This document shows positions 25,555 to 33,060 of a stretch of DNA of 64,000 nucleotides, piece after piece. Source of the stretch: DASRJJ01 sp050730855 (GTDB taxonomy: Bacteria > Patescibacteriota > Saccharimonadia > Saccharimonadales > UBA4665); assembly GCA_050730855.1 (NCBI GenBank), contig JBOHNU010000001.1, forward strand, positions 186,001 to 250,000. Reading direction: 5' to 3'. A program made the position numbers and the translations under genes. The notes under the pieces are model-generated. The model searched no databases. It was not told the DNA's origin and saw nothing but the letters and a program-made list of their open reading frames with translations. Numbering within the stretch: position 1 is the stretch's first letter; every line of letters starts with the position of its first letter.

Positions 25555-26343
25555 TTACGATCGTTTTGTTCGGTTTTGCAGCGCCTGCAAAGTCAGCTTG
25601 GTGCGCTGCCGGGCGTAGGCGCAAAACTCACATTCGCCGCCCATGGCGCTGCTGCCCACCAACGGCATATCATCGGACTCCATACAGGCTTTCATGTCGG
25701 CCAACGTTTGTTCTATCCACTGGTCGCTGCCTTTGTAGGGGATGACTTTCGTCCTAAACTCCACGCGGTTGTTAAAGCCGTCCAAATCCATGCGGCCGTT
25801 TGCGTAAACAAAGTACGCTACCTCGTGTACCCGTAAGCCGTTTTGGCGCAGCAGCCACTGATACACCTCTACCTGGCGCTTGTAACTGATCTGCCATCCC
25901 GAATCTATGGACACGTCGCGGTCTTTGGCCGTAGCCTTGTAGTCGACCACGATCACTTCGCCGTCCGGCGTTACCCACAGGTCGTCTATTCCTCCAAAAA
26001 CCAGTAAATTAGTTGATTCGTGCAAGTGCTGCACGCCCACAAATGACTCGCGCCATTCGTCCAGCTTGTCGTGGCTAAACGGCACGGCGTTAACCTTATA
26101 TTCCTGCATAATTGGGTGCGGTTCCGCCTTTAGCCGGTACACGTCGAACTCTTTTTTAAACAGCTCGTCGATGGCTTTGTTTATGTTAAACGGCGGCCCG
26201 TCCGGGCGCTTTACCTTAAGGCGCACGTCCAGCCAAAAGCAGCGCGGGCACTGCATAAACAGCTCGATTTTGCTACGGCTGACCTTAAATGGTGCCGCCT
26301 GGCCAGGCCGGAATGGCTGGCTGCGCTCCCTCCAGTAATTCAT
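25555..26343 (-). CDS. PD-(D/E)XK nuclease-like protein with four cysteines
   Basis: A 262-residue member of the PD-(D/E)XK superfamily (Cas4/RecB-nuclease-like). The core is GGIDDLW (Asp120/121), VIVVDYKATAK (Asp134, Lys136) and YKRQVEVYQWLL (Gln157, Tyr161). An N-terminal pair CPRC (Cys32, Cys35) and a C-terminal pair CEFC (Cys238, Cys241) bracket the fold, as cysteines do in Cas4 and AddB, where they hold an iron-sulfur cluster; the spacing here is 2+2 rather than Cas4's 1+3. There is no CRISPR locus nearby, so an adaptation role is unlikely. DNA processing or repair is inferred. Confidence 0.82.
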   Translation of the reverse strand: MNYWRERSQPFRPGQAAPFKVSRSKIELFMQCPRCFWLDVRLKVKRPDGPPFNINKAIDELFKKEFDVYRLKAEPHPIMQEYKVNAVPFSHDKLDEWRESFVGVQHLHESTNLLVFGGIDDLWVTPDGEVIVVDYKATAKDRDVSIDSGWQISYKRQVEVYQWLLRQNGLRVHEVAYFVYANGRMDLDGFNNRVEFRTKVIPYKGSDQWIEQTLADMKACMESDDMPLVGSSAMGGECEFCAYARQRTKLTLQALQNRTKRS

Positions 26344-26347
26344 CCAA

Positions 26348-26983
26348 CTATTGTAGCAGCTTTAGGGATAGTAATTCGGCGGGTGTTTTGACAACTGCTA
26401 CAGCGCCATGCGTTTTAAACATGCTCGGATCTTGTCCGCTCCAAAGCACACCAATCGCCTGTAAGCCGATATTGCTGACTGCCCGCATATCCGCCTCTTC
26501 GTTGCAAATGTACATCGTTTCAGATATATCTAGACCTCTCTGCCGTACAAAGTCCGCCAATCCGGCTGCTTTGCGGGCAACAAAGACATGGTGTATAGCC
26601 TCAAAATAGTGTTCTAGATGTTTTGACTTGAGAAAGCCCAGAACGTTACGCTCGGTATTCGAAGTGACGATAAATAATCGATGTTCTTGCGCTTTTAGTT
26701 CCGCGATTGCTTCTCGTACACCAGGAAACAAACCAGCCTGGCCAATAGTATTGTGCATGCGAAGATAATGAAACAAAAGTACACGCAGCCGGCTCAACGG
26801 CGAGGCACGCAAATAACTAAATACCTTATGCAGCGACATTTGCTGCAAACGTTTTAGCTGGTCTGACGCCAAGGTTTTAGGGTCGAAATCTTGATTTCGG
26901 TACAAAATTGCTAAATACGCCGGCAAAGTGTCAGCCAGCGTGCCGTCAAAATCAAAGATGATATTGGCGGGGGGCGATGCCAT
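26348..26983 (-). CDS. HAD-family hydrolase (phosphoglycolate phosphatase-like)
   Basis: A 211-residue HAD phosphatase. Motif I FDFDGTLADT has both Asp residues, motif II is VTSNT, motif III the Lys in VARKAAGL, and motif IV reads ICNEEADM where GDExxD is usual: the first Asp is Asn, the last Asp remains. The helical cap sits between motifs I and II. It probably dephosphorylates a small metabolite. Its start shares bases with the stop of the heliorhodopsin-like gene. A TACAAT box for the downstream nuclease gene lies across its last codons. Confidence 0.82.
   Translation of the reverse strand: MASPPANIIFDFDGTLADTLPAYLAILYRNQDFDPKTLASDQLKRLQQMSLHKVFSYLRASPLSRLRVLLFHYLRMHNTIGQAGLFPGVREAIAELKAQEHRLFIVTSNTERNVLGFLKSKHLEHYFEAIHHVFVARKAAGLADFVRQRGLDISETMYICNEEADMRAVSNIGLQAIGVLWSGQDPSMFKTHGAVAVVKTPAELLSLKLLQ
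26350..26355 (-). promoter_or_regulatory. Extended -10 box placed for leaderless nuclease mRNA
   Basis: TGCTACAAT (TG-n-TACAAT, an extended -10) ends 6 nt before the ATG at 26343. It overlaps the end of the HAD gene. Confidence 0.55.
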
Positions 26984-27819
26984 TACGGCAGGAGCGCGCC
27001 GGCAAACATCTGCCAGGCAACCAGGCTGACGCCGAGAAAGCCTAACGCCATAAACGCCCGCTCAACGAGTACCGGGTCGGCCCAGCGGCCGCGGTTTACA
27101 ATTCTAAAATGCGTAACTAGCCCGATTGCCGCCACAAATAGCACGACAACAGCGTATATTGCTTGCACAAACCCCGGAATTGTACCACCGTAAAGCCAGG
27201 CGCCACCCGCGACTATAGCCAGGATAACAAGCGGCGCGGCAATGCAGGCTGTGCCGACGCTGCAAACCAGGTGCGAAACGGGAGTTGCTATGTCACCAGC
27301 CTGGCGCCGGATAATCCCGGCCGCCATAACGCCTAGGCAACCGGCCGCCATAAATGCTACAAGCGCCAAAAGCATGGCCACTTCGTATACGCCGCTCAGT
27401 AAACCCACTACCGCAAATAACAAGCCGCCGCCCACGCCAAAAGTCAGCCAGCGAAGATCGTTCAGACCCAGTCCCAGTCGTTCCTCGTACCACTTACGAC
27501 GCCACCAAGCCAGCAAGTAACCCGCCGCAAAAACAAGCAAAACCACTCCCACGACCCAGGCAAATGGCAGGTCTAACAGATGGCGCGTAGCCACCGCCAA
27601 ACTCTGGCCGCCGCTCGCTTCGCTTGCCAGTGTGTCCACCGCTAAGTAGTTGGTAGTTACCGGGTAGCTGCGCTGCGTGCCGATGATAATTATCGCCAGG
27701 GCTTGCAGCGCCAGCAGCAGCCCCATCCAAAGGTTCCATTTGCGAAGGGCTTCGATGCGGGAATCCGCCTTTACCGGTTTTTGTTTGTCGGTTTTCTTGA
27801 TTGCTTGTTGTTTTGCCAT
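26983..27819 (-). CDS. Heliorhodopsin-like seven-helix protein without retinal lysine
   Basis: A 278-residue protein with about seven membrane helices. Landmarks match heliorhodopsins in order: LRKWNLWMGLLLALQALAI (helix 1), GLNDLRWLTFGVGGGLLFAV with LLSGVYEVAMLLAL (helices 3-4), IPGFVQAIYAVVVLF (helix 6), and VERAFMALGFLGVSLVAWQ (helix 7). The helix-7 Lys that binds retinal aligns with Val (in GVSLVAWQ), and the helix-3 counterion Glu (RWxEYS in the family) is Thr in RWLTFG. It therefore should not form a retinal Schiff base. The ATG at 27819 is chosen because TATAGT lies 6 nt upstream; an earlier in-frame start would add 8 residues. The neighbour msrA is upstream. Confidence 0.75.
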   Translation of the reverse strand: MAKQQAIKKTDKQKPVKADSRIEALRKWNLWMGLLLALQALAIIIIGTQRSYPVTTNYLAVDTLASEASGGQSLAVATRHLLDLPFAWVVGVVLLVFAAGYLLAWWRRKWYEERLGLGLNDLRWLTFGVGGGLLFAVVGLLSGVYEVAMLLALVAFMAAGCLGVMAAGIIRRQAGDIATPVSHLVCSVGTACIAAPLVILAIVAGGAWLYGGTIPGFVQAIYAVVVLFVAAIGLVTHFRIVNRGRWADPVLVERAFMALGFLGVSLVAWQMFAGALLP

Positions 27820-27825
27820 ACCAAA

Positions 27826-27831
27826 ACTATA
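27826..27831 (-). promoter_or_regulatory. Extended -10 box placed for leaderless heliorhodopsin-like mRNA
   Basis: TGGTATAGT (TG-n-TATAGT) ends 6 nt before the ATG at 27819. Confidence 0.55.
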
Positions 27832-27871
27832 CCACTTATGCACTCACCCACGAAACCAGCCTGCCCCACAC

Positions 27872-28384
27872 TCACTTTTTTAAGCACGTGCATGTCAGGG
27901 AACAGGCTCGTACGGTATGTGGCAGGCACCCAGCCCGGTCTTCTTGGTAAACTTTTGGTGATAATTCTTCTGCTTTGTAAAACGGCCGTGCTGGAGTAAT
28001 TTCCGTTGCAATGGGTTTGTTTAGTTTTTCCTGGGTTTGGTTGCGGATTTTTACCGCCGCTGCATGCTGCGCTTGGTCGAAATAAAAAATGGCCGAGCGG
28101 TACTCCGGCCCGATGTCCGGCCCCTGCCCGCCTACCTGCGCGGGGTCGTGCATGCGGAAAAACTGCTTTAAAAGTACTGTGTAGCTGGCCTTTTGAGGGT
28201 CAAACTCTACAAGCACCGCTTCGGCGTGGCCGGTGGTTCGGGTGGCAACTTCGTCGTAATGCGGGTTTTTGGTTTCCCCGCCAGTGTAACCAGCGGTGGT
28301 TTTAACTACCCCTGGTACTTGGTCAAAGTAATATTGCACTCCCCAGAAACAGCCTGCCGCAAAGAGTGCCTTTTCGGTCTTCAT
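27872..28384 (-). CDS. msrA: Peptide methionine sulfoxide reductase A, frameshifted C-terminus
   Basis: MsrA repairs S-methionine sulfoxide. The catalytic GCFWG motif is near residue 12, and GHAEAVLVEFDP and the GPQYRS-like GPEYRSAIFYF are present. The C-terminus as read ends in a sequence unlike MsrA (LSPKVYQEDRAGCLPHT...). If one T is removed from the GAATTATCACC run (27963-27964 on the plus strand), the frame gives EEYHQKFTKKTGLGACHIPY and stops at 27895. That matches the family, including the resolving-Cys region. So there is a one-base insertion, either a real mutation or a sequence error. The catalytic Cys is unaffected. A TACACT box lies 6 nt before the ATG. Confidence 0.85.
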   Translation of the reverse strand: MKTEKALFAAGCFWGVQYYFDQVPGVVKTTAGYTGGETKNPHYDEVATRTTGHAEAVLVEFDPQKASYTVLLKQFFRMHDPAQVGGQGPDIGPEYRSAIFYFDQAQHAAAVKIRNQTQEKLNKPIATEITPARPFYKAEELSPKVYQEDRAGCLPHTVRACSLTCTCLKK

Positions 28385-28390
28385 ACGTTC

Positions 28391-28396
28391 AGTGTA
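28391..28396 (-). promoter_or_regulatory. Extended -10 box placed for leaderless msrA mRNA
   Basis: TGTTACACT (TG-n-TACACT) ends 6 nt before the ATG at 28384. Confidence 0.5.
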
Positions 28397-28416
28397 ACAA
28401 TAAGCCTACGCTTACA

Positions 28417-29217
28417 CTACAGGTTTTCGATGTAGGCTCTTAGCTCCGCCAAACTGCCTACAACTTTGTCGGCGCCTACGGCCTCGAGCTCCTCGGCGGT
28501 ACCAAACCCGTGGCCGATACCGATTGTCCGTACCCCAGCCTTTTTACCAGCGATGATATCGGCCGGTAAATCACCAACCATCACCGCATCTTCGGCTTTT
28601 AGGTTGAGATTTTTTAGCACCTTCTTTATGCCTTCGGGATCCGGTTTTGTCGCCGCGACGTCATCTGACGTAACGATGTAGAAATTGTCCAACCCAAATG
28701 TCGCCTTTATCCGGCTCACCAGCGCGATGATTTTTTCCTCCTCGGCCACACCAACTTGCGAAAACAGTTGCGAGTACCCCAGCGCAGGCAGCGCGCTACC
28801 CCAATTCCTTATTAGCTGGTGACGGGTACTGCTTGTAAATATACCCAGGCCGATTTTTTGTTGGCCAAGCCAGCGCAAAAAACCGGAAAGGTCAAAAAAC
28901 GGATGCAAATGTAGCGGCGCCAGGCGATCCTGGATGGGGCCTAAGCGACGCTCCAGGTCATCGAAGTCAATTTGTTCGAGCTGTTTCTCGTGTTTTGCAA
29001 ACAAAAGACGCAAAGTACGCTCCATGGTTTCGCGAGAACTGCCGCCGACCGACTGATTTACCAGCTGTTCGTACTCTTTATAGGTTGGCAAACCGTGGCG
29101 GGCAATGCCGCGCTCTACGAAGTACTCTATTGCCGCTTCATACTGTCCGCGACGAATCATGTATAGCGAATCCACCAACGTCCCGTCCGATCCGGAAATA
29201 ACAGCCTTCACATTCAT
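28417..29217 (-). CDS. HAD-family protein lacking the nucleophile Asp
   Basis: A 266-residue HAD-superfamily protein with a helical cap. Motif I reads ISGSDGTLVDS: the second Asp (Asp11) is there but the nucleophile position is Gly9 (codon GGA). Motif II (FTSSTR), motif III (KPDPEGIKK) and motif IV (MVGDLPADI) are intact. Without the nucleophile, phosphatase chemistry should fail, so it may be a binding protein or recently inactivated enzyme; GGA differs from GAC/GAT by more than one base or a double step, so a simple sequencing error is less likely. A TAAAAT box is 6 nt before the ATG. Confidence 0.8.
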   Translation of the reverse strand: MNVKAVISGSDGTLVDSLYMIRRGQYEAAIEYFVERGIARHGLPTYKEYEQLVNQSVGGSSRETMERTLRLLFAKHEKQLEQIDFDDLERRLGPIQDRLAPLHLHPFFDLSGFLRWLGQQKIGLGIFTSSTRHQLIRNWGSALPALGYSQLFSQVGVAEEEKIIALVSRIKATFGLDNFYIVTSDDVAATKPDPEGIKKVLKNLNLKAEDAVMVGDLPADIIAGKKAGVRTIGIGHGFGTAEELEAVGADKVVGSLAELRAYIENL

Positions 29218-29223
29218 AAAACA

Positions 29224-29229
29224 ATTTTA
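29224..29229 (-). promoter_or_regulatory. Extended -10 box placed for leaderless HAD mRNA
   Basis: TGGTAAAAT ends 6 nt before the ATG at 29217. Confidence 0.5.
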
Positions 29230-29247
29230 CCACATTTGCCGCAAGTG

Positions 29248-29370
29248 CTACAAAGCTGCGGCGTAAGCGCCGATAAACACGGCTAAAGAAGCAATCAGGA
29301 AAACAATAAGGACTGCCCGGCGCAATATATCAATTTTGGTATATGGTTTGCTGTTTGTAAGCGTGACCAT
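29248..29370 (-). CDS. Small single-helix membrane protein (40 residues)
   Basis: A 40-residue protein, MVTLTNSKPYTKIDILRRAV and onward, with one transmembrane helix near its C-terminus. The ATG at 29370 is chosen because AGAAGGGGAT, a good ribosome site, lies just upstream, and TATACT lies ~30 nt upstream. Longer in-frame starts exist but lack such signals. I do not recognise the family. Small one-helix proteins often regulate larger membrane proteins; nhaD lies upstream on the same strand. Confidence 0.55.
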   Translation of the reverse strand: MVTLTNSKPYTKIDILRRAVLIVFLIASLAVFIGAYAAAL

Positions 29371-29519
29371 TGGATTATCCCCTTCTTCGTCCACACTTAA
29401 AGTATACCGCAGAATGTGGCGGCATTGCCATGTGATGTTTATCCCACAATTTGAAGACCCGAATCTCACTACGGTACGTGCGGTCGAGTGCCTTAATCGC
29501 GAGGTTTTAAAGATTCGGG

Positions 29520-30815
29520 TTAGAAGAACTTAAACTGGACGAGCCAAACTGCGAATGAAACAGCCAAACCAAGAAGCACCGGAAGCGTAGCGACCTTCAG
29601 GTATTTACCAACCGTGAGCTGCTTGTAGTTACCCATAGCAACCACACCGGCAGCACTGGCGATAACCATCAAAGAACCGCCGTTGCCGGCGGCAACCGCC
29701 GTCAGCGACCAGAGTTCGGGATCGGTCATGGGCAGGGTATTCATGGCAATTGCTACCAGCGAGGCGTTGTCTACCACACCGGACACCACACCTATGCCCA
29801 TATTAATGCCGATCAACTGCGCAACGCTGGCGCTATCGCCCACAACCACCTGCGAAAGCCAGTACAGCACACCGATAGAAGCCAGCGCGCCTACAGCCAA
29901 CAGAATCCCCATCAGGTACTTCACCGAAGAAATATCGACTGTTTGTACCAGCTTCTCGATGTTGGCCGACATATGCGTTTGCTGCTCGGTGTGCAAGCGG
30001 AGCATACGGTGCCGCACCAGCTCTATAACTCCCCAGGTAATTCCCAGACCGAACAACAGGCCGATGTATGGTGGCAAGCCGACAAAACTCATAAGCAAAG
30101 GCAAGGTAAAACTTCCTAGAGCGGTTGCTATTACCAGTTTTTCGCTGCGCGAAAGCGGCTCCATATCGCCCTGTTCACGCTTGATAAAACTATCGCGGTC
30201 GAGCTTGCGGTACAAAAGAGCTGTAACTACAACAAACAATGCCAGCGACGGCAAGAAGGCGTAGCGGATAACTTCCATCGCTGTAAATTTGTCGCCCAGC
30301 CAGAGCAGAATGGTCGTAATATCCCCGATGGGCGACCACGCACCGCCGGCATTGGCCGCCACCACAATGCCAGCAGCCGCAATAAACATGTTGTGGCCTT
30401 CAAAAAAGCGACGCGCAATTTGCAGCATCGCTATGGTTATGGCTATGTTGTCGAGGATAGCCGAGAAAAAAAACGTTACGGTGAGGATAATCAAAAATTG
30501 TTGTTGGTCGTTGACCTTCATCCGGATGAGCTTGTACCGCATAAGGTCGAACAGCCGGAAATGTACCAGGATTTCGATAAGCGCCATGGCGGCCAGCAAA
30601 AATGCAACAATACTAAAAATCTCGCTGCCGGTATGCGCAATCGCATGGTCGAGCGCTTCCTCGTTTCCGCGCAGCGAAACCGCCGCCAACACCCAAAGCA
30701 CGCCGCCCACCGTCAGGGCTATAGCCGACTTATGCGTGCCAAATTTTTGCTCCATGGTTATAAGCGCGTAGCCAAGAACGAAAATGCCAGCAGCAATAAA
30801 ACCGATTGCGTCCAT
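29520..30815 (-). CDS. nhaD: Na+/H+ antiporter, NhaD family
   Basis: A 431-residue membrane transporter of the IT (ion transporter)/ArsB-NhaD superfamily with 11-12 helices. Family landmarks include FFFSAILDNIAITIAMLQIARR, then VVAANAGGAWSPIGDITTILLW and, in the second half, GVVDNASLVAIAMNTLP with AAGNGGSLMVIASAAGVVAMG. The inverted-repeat layout with two ASP/DN loops is typical. It extrudes Na+ (or Li+) for protons. The stop lies within one arm of an inverted repeat (29458-29466/29511-29519). Confidence 0.88.
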   Translation of the reverse strand: MDAIGFIAAGIFVLGYALITMEQKFGTHKSAIALTVGGVLWVLAAVSLRGNEEALDHAIAHTGSEIFSIVAFLLAAMALIEILVHFRLFDLMRYKLIRMKVNDQQQFLIILTVTFFFSAILDNIAITIAMLQIARRFFEGHNMFIAAAGIVVAANAGGAWSPIGDITTILLWLGDKFTAMEVIRYAFLPSLALFVVVTALLYRKLDRDSFIKREQGDMEPLSRSEKLVIATALGSFTLPLLMSFVGLPPYIGLLFGLGITWGVIELVRHRMLRLHTEQQTHMSANIEKLVQTVDISSVKYLMGILLAVGALASIGVLYWLSQVVVGDSASVAQLIGINMGIGVVSGVVDNASLVAIAMNTLPMTDPELWSLTAVAAGNGGSLMVIASAAGVVAMGNYKQLTVGKYLKVATLPVLLGLAVSFAVWLVQFKFF

Positions 30816-30947
30816 AAAATAAAAAACTTTTAGAGAACCTTCACTACCAAGTAACGTACTCCTGGTTCGTTAAACTTGCAAGTATCTTTTAACTTTTTGC
30901 GAACATTTGGCCCTTCCAAGGTGCCTGGAAAAGTAGTGCGGAAGAGA

Positions 30948-32483
30948 TTAGCCAGCGAATTTTAGGCGCTTTACTAACCAGTCGCGGGGCAAAATACTGA
31001 GGAACCATCCGGCGCGCGGCCCACTGGTCTTGCCGATAAGCGCGCGATATAGGGCGCTGAACATTTCTTTTGGTTGCAGCCCTGAGCTGTCTTTCAGTTC
31101 GTAGATTCGTTCGTGAAACCATGTGCCGTCTGCGTCTTCTGGAGCTTTGGCAACTTTATCGCTCAACGTCTGCAAAAACGACTTCTCGGCGTCTGTAAAA
31201 TCGGCTGGGTTACATTGCTCTGATAGCGCAAACTTCACATCGTCTGGTGCGCGTTTTTCCAGCCACGAGTCGGTAAACTGAAGTTCATGCTTGATAATTT
31301 CGGCTTCTTTGCCAGCCAGCTCGCCATGTTCGGTGCGTTTGATGACGTCCAGTGTGCGACCTGCATCTTTTAGCGAGGCCTGATAGCTTGCCACAAGATG
31401 CGAAAATGGCACCCGGCTGACGCTGCGTTTGGCATCATCACCCCGAGTACAAACGTACCACAACTGCTGTTCGCTCTCGGTTTTATCAGCTTTTGCCGCA
31501 AATACAGCAAACTCGTCCATCAGCTGAACAACACCGTTGATTGGATCAAAATACAAGCGCTTCAGCGGCGCAGCGCGTAAAATAAAGTAGCGCACTACCT
31601 CTGCCGGCATAATCGTCGAGCCTTCTTCGGCGTCCAGCCCAGTACCCTTGCTGGCGCTCATTTTTTTGTTGTCACCGGCCATGTTGATAAAGTCGTAGGC
31701 AATCGGATACGGCGCTTCGGCTTCATAGACATCGCGCATAATTTCGATGCCGGTGTCGAACGAGCTACCCTTGGTCATGTGGTCGCGACCCGACGGCTCA
31801 ACCTGAACCTTTTGCAGCCACCAACGACCCGGCCAGTCTAAACGCCAATCCAGCTTGACGCTGCCGGTGTCATAGCGGATAGTTTGCACGTTGCCGTCCA
31901 CGTCTTCGTATTGGACGGTTTTGTCGGAGGTGTTAATGCTGATGAACTTGCGCTTTTTGAGCCGACCGTTCTCGAGCACCTGGATTGGCGACCAGTCGTC
32001 TTCGAGCTTGCGCCCAGAGACATCTTCGAGCGCCTTACGGATGGACGGAATACGCTGGAGACAGCGCTCGATAGCCGGCACAAAATATCCGGCACGGTAT
32101 TTTTGGTACGAACGAATAAACTCCACCTCTACGCCCAGCGACGCAGTTGCGCGCTGCAGTTGCGCCAAAAAGTAATCGGCGTACGACTGGCCGGAGCCAT
32201 CAGGCGCGGGCACGTCGCACAACGGCATGCCGATGTACTGCTTAAAATCGGCCGGCACACCGGCCGGGATTTTGCGTACACCATCCAAATCGTCCACAAA
32301 ATAGATGTGCCGGGCTTGCCGGCCGCGGCGGCGCAACTCTAAAAGCACGGCATCGGCAGTAACAAACTCGCGCATATGCCCAAGGTGGTGCGTTCCACTA
32401 GGACTGCCCCCAGTTTCTATTAAAATCTCGCCGGCCGGATGACGAGCAATTACATCGTCGACGATCTTATTGAGCCACTGCAT
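30948..32483 (-). CDS. lysS: Lysyl-tRNA synthetase, class I
   Basis: A 511-residue class I LysRS, the archaeal/spirochaete type, unrelated to the common class II enzyme. The HIGH motif is in GGSPSGTHHLGH (~residues 25-36) and the KMSKS equivalent is KKMSASKGTG. A C-terminal alpha-helix cage anticodon domain follows. It charges tRNA-Lys. No class II lysS is in the window. The leader holds TAAAAT and GAGGAA upstream of the ATG, so this transcript appears to have a short conventional leader. Confidence 0.95.
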   Translation of the reverse strand: MQWLNKIVDDVIARHPAGEILIETGGSPSGTHHLGHMREFVTADAVLLELRRRGRQARHIYFVDDLDGVRKIPAGVPADFKQYIGMPLCDVPAPDGSGQSYADYFLAQLQRATASLGVEVEFIRSYQKYRAGYFVPAIERCLQRIPSIRKALEDVSGRKLEDDWSPIQVLENGRLKKRKFISINTSDKTVQYEDVDGNVQTIRYDTGSVKLDWRLDWPGRWWLQKVQVEPSGRDHMTKGSSFDTGIEIMRDVYEAEAPYPIAYDFINMAGDNKKMSASKGTGLDAEEGSTIMPAEVVRYFILRAAPLKRLYFDPINGVVQLMDEFAVFAAKADKTESEQQLWYVCTRGDDAKRSVSRVPFSHLVASYQASLKDAGRTLDVIKRTEHGELAGKEAEIIKHELQFTDSWLEKRAPDDVKFALSEQCNPADFTDAEKSFLQTLSDKVAKAPEDADGTWFHERIYELKDSSGLQPKEMFSALYRALIGKTSGPRAGWFLSILPRDWLVKRLKFAG

Positions 32484-32531
32484 AGTATACTTGTATTCCT
32501 CGATGTTATTTTACAACAATTTCGTGGTAAC

Positions 32532-32557
32532 AAAAACTGCGGCCGTTGCTTAGCCGC
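32532..32557 (-). terminator. Intrinsic terminator after greA
   Basis: On the minus strand GCGGC, a 9-nt loop and GCCGC are followed by AGTTTTTG. It begins 25 nt after the greA stop. Confidence 0.65.
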
Positions 32558-32581
32558 TGTTAGTGCAAAATTGTTGGTGTT

Positions 32582-33043
32582 TTAGCTGATGTCTGCAATT
32601 TTGTACGCTGCGGTTTCGGCCGGGGTTTTTATCTCGACCTCTTCGCCTTCTTTTTTACCCAAAAGCGCCTTGCCGATTGGTGACTCGTCGGAAATCTTGC
32701 CGTTAAGCGGGTCGGCCTCAACTGTTCCGACAACCTGGAACTCCTTGGTCTTGCCGTCTTCGCTCTTTAGTTTTACCTTTGACCCCAGCACCACCTTGCC
32801 GTAACCCTTAGGTGAGGCGATAACCTTGGCGTTCTGCAAAATGTGCTCAATCTCGGTAATGCGGCTTTCGTTGCGCTCTTGGTCTTGCTTGGCCGCTGTG
32901 TACTCCATATTTTCGCCCAGGTCGCCGAATTCGCGTGCGGTCTTGATGCGCTCGGCGATAGTCCCGCGCAGCCCCAGCAGCTCTTCAAGCTCAGCCTTTA
33001 GCTCGTCTACACCTTGCTTCGTTAAGTGGAATTGTTTGTTCAT
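32582..33043 (-). CDS. greA: Transcription elongation factor GreA
   Basis: A 153-residue GreA. The N-terminal coiled coil has QGVDELKAELEEL and a tip with EFGDLGENMEYTAAKQDQ, the two acidic residues (D, E) that RNA polymerase uses for transcript cleavage. The C-terminal FKBP-like domain has VVGTVEADPLNGKISDESPIG. The ATG at 33043 follows AAAGGAC, a good ribosome site; an upstream in-frame start would add 7 residues overlapping proS. It rescues backtracked polymerase. Confidence 0.95.
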   Translation of the reverse strand: MNKQFHLTKQGVDELKAELEELLGLRGTIAERIKTAREFGDLGENMEYTAAKQDQERNESRITEIEHILQNAKVIASPKGYGKVVLGSKVKLKSEDGKTKEFQVVGTVEADPLNGKISDESPIGKALLGKKEGEEVEIKTPAETAAYKIADIS

Positions 33044-33060
33044 GGTTGTTGTCCTTTCCG

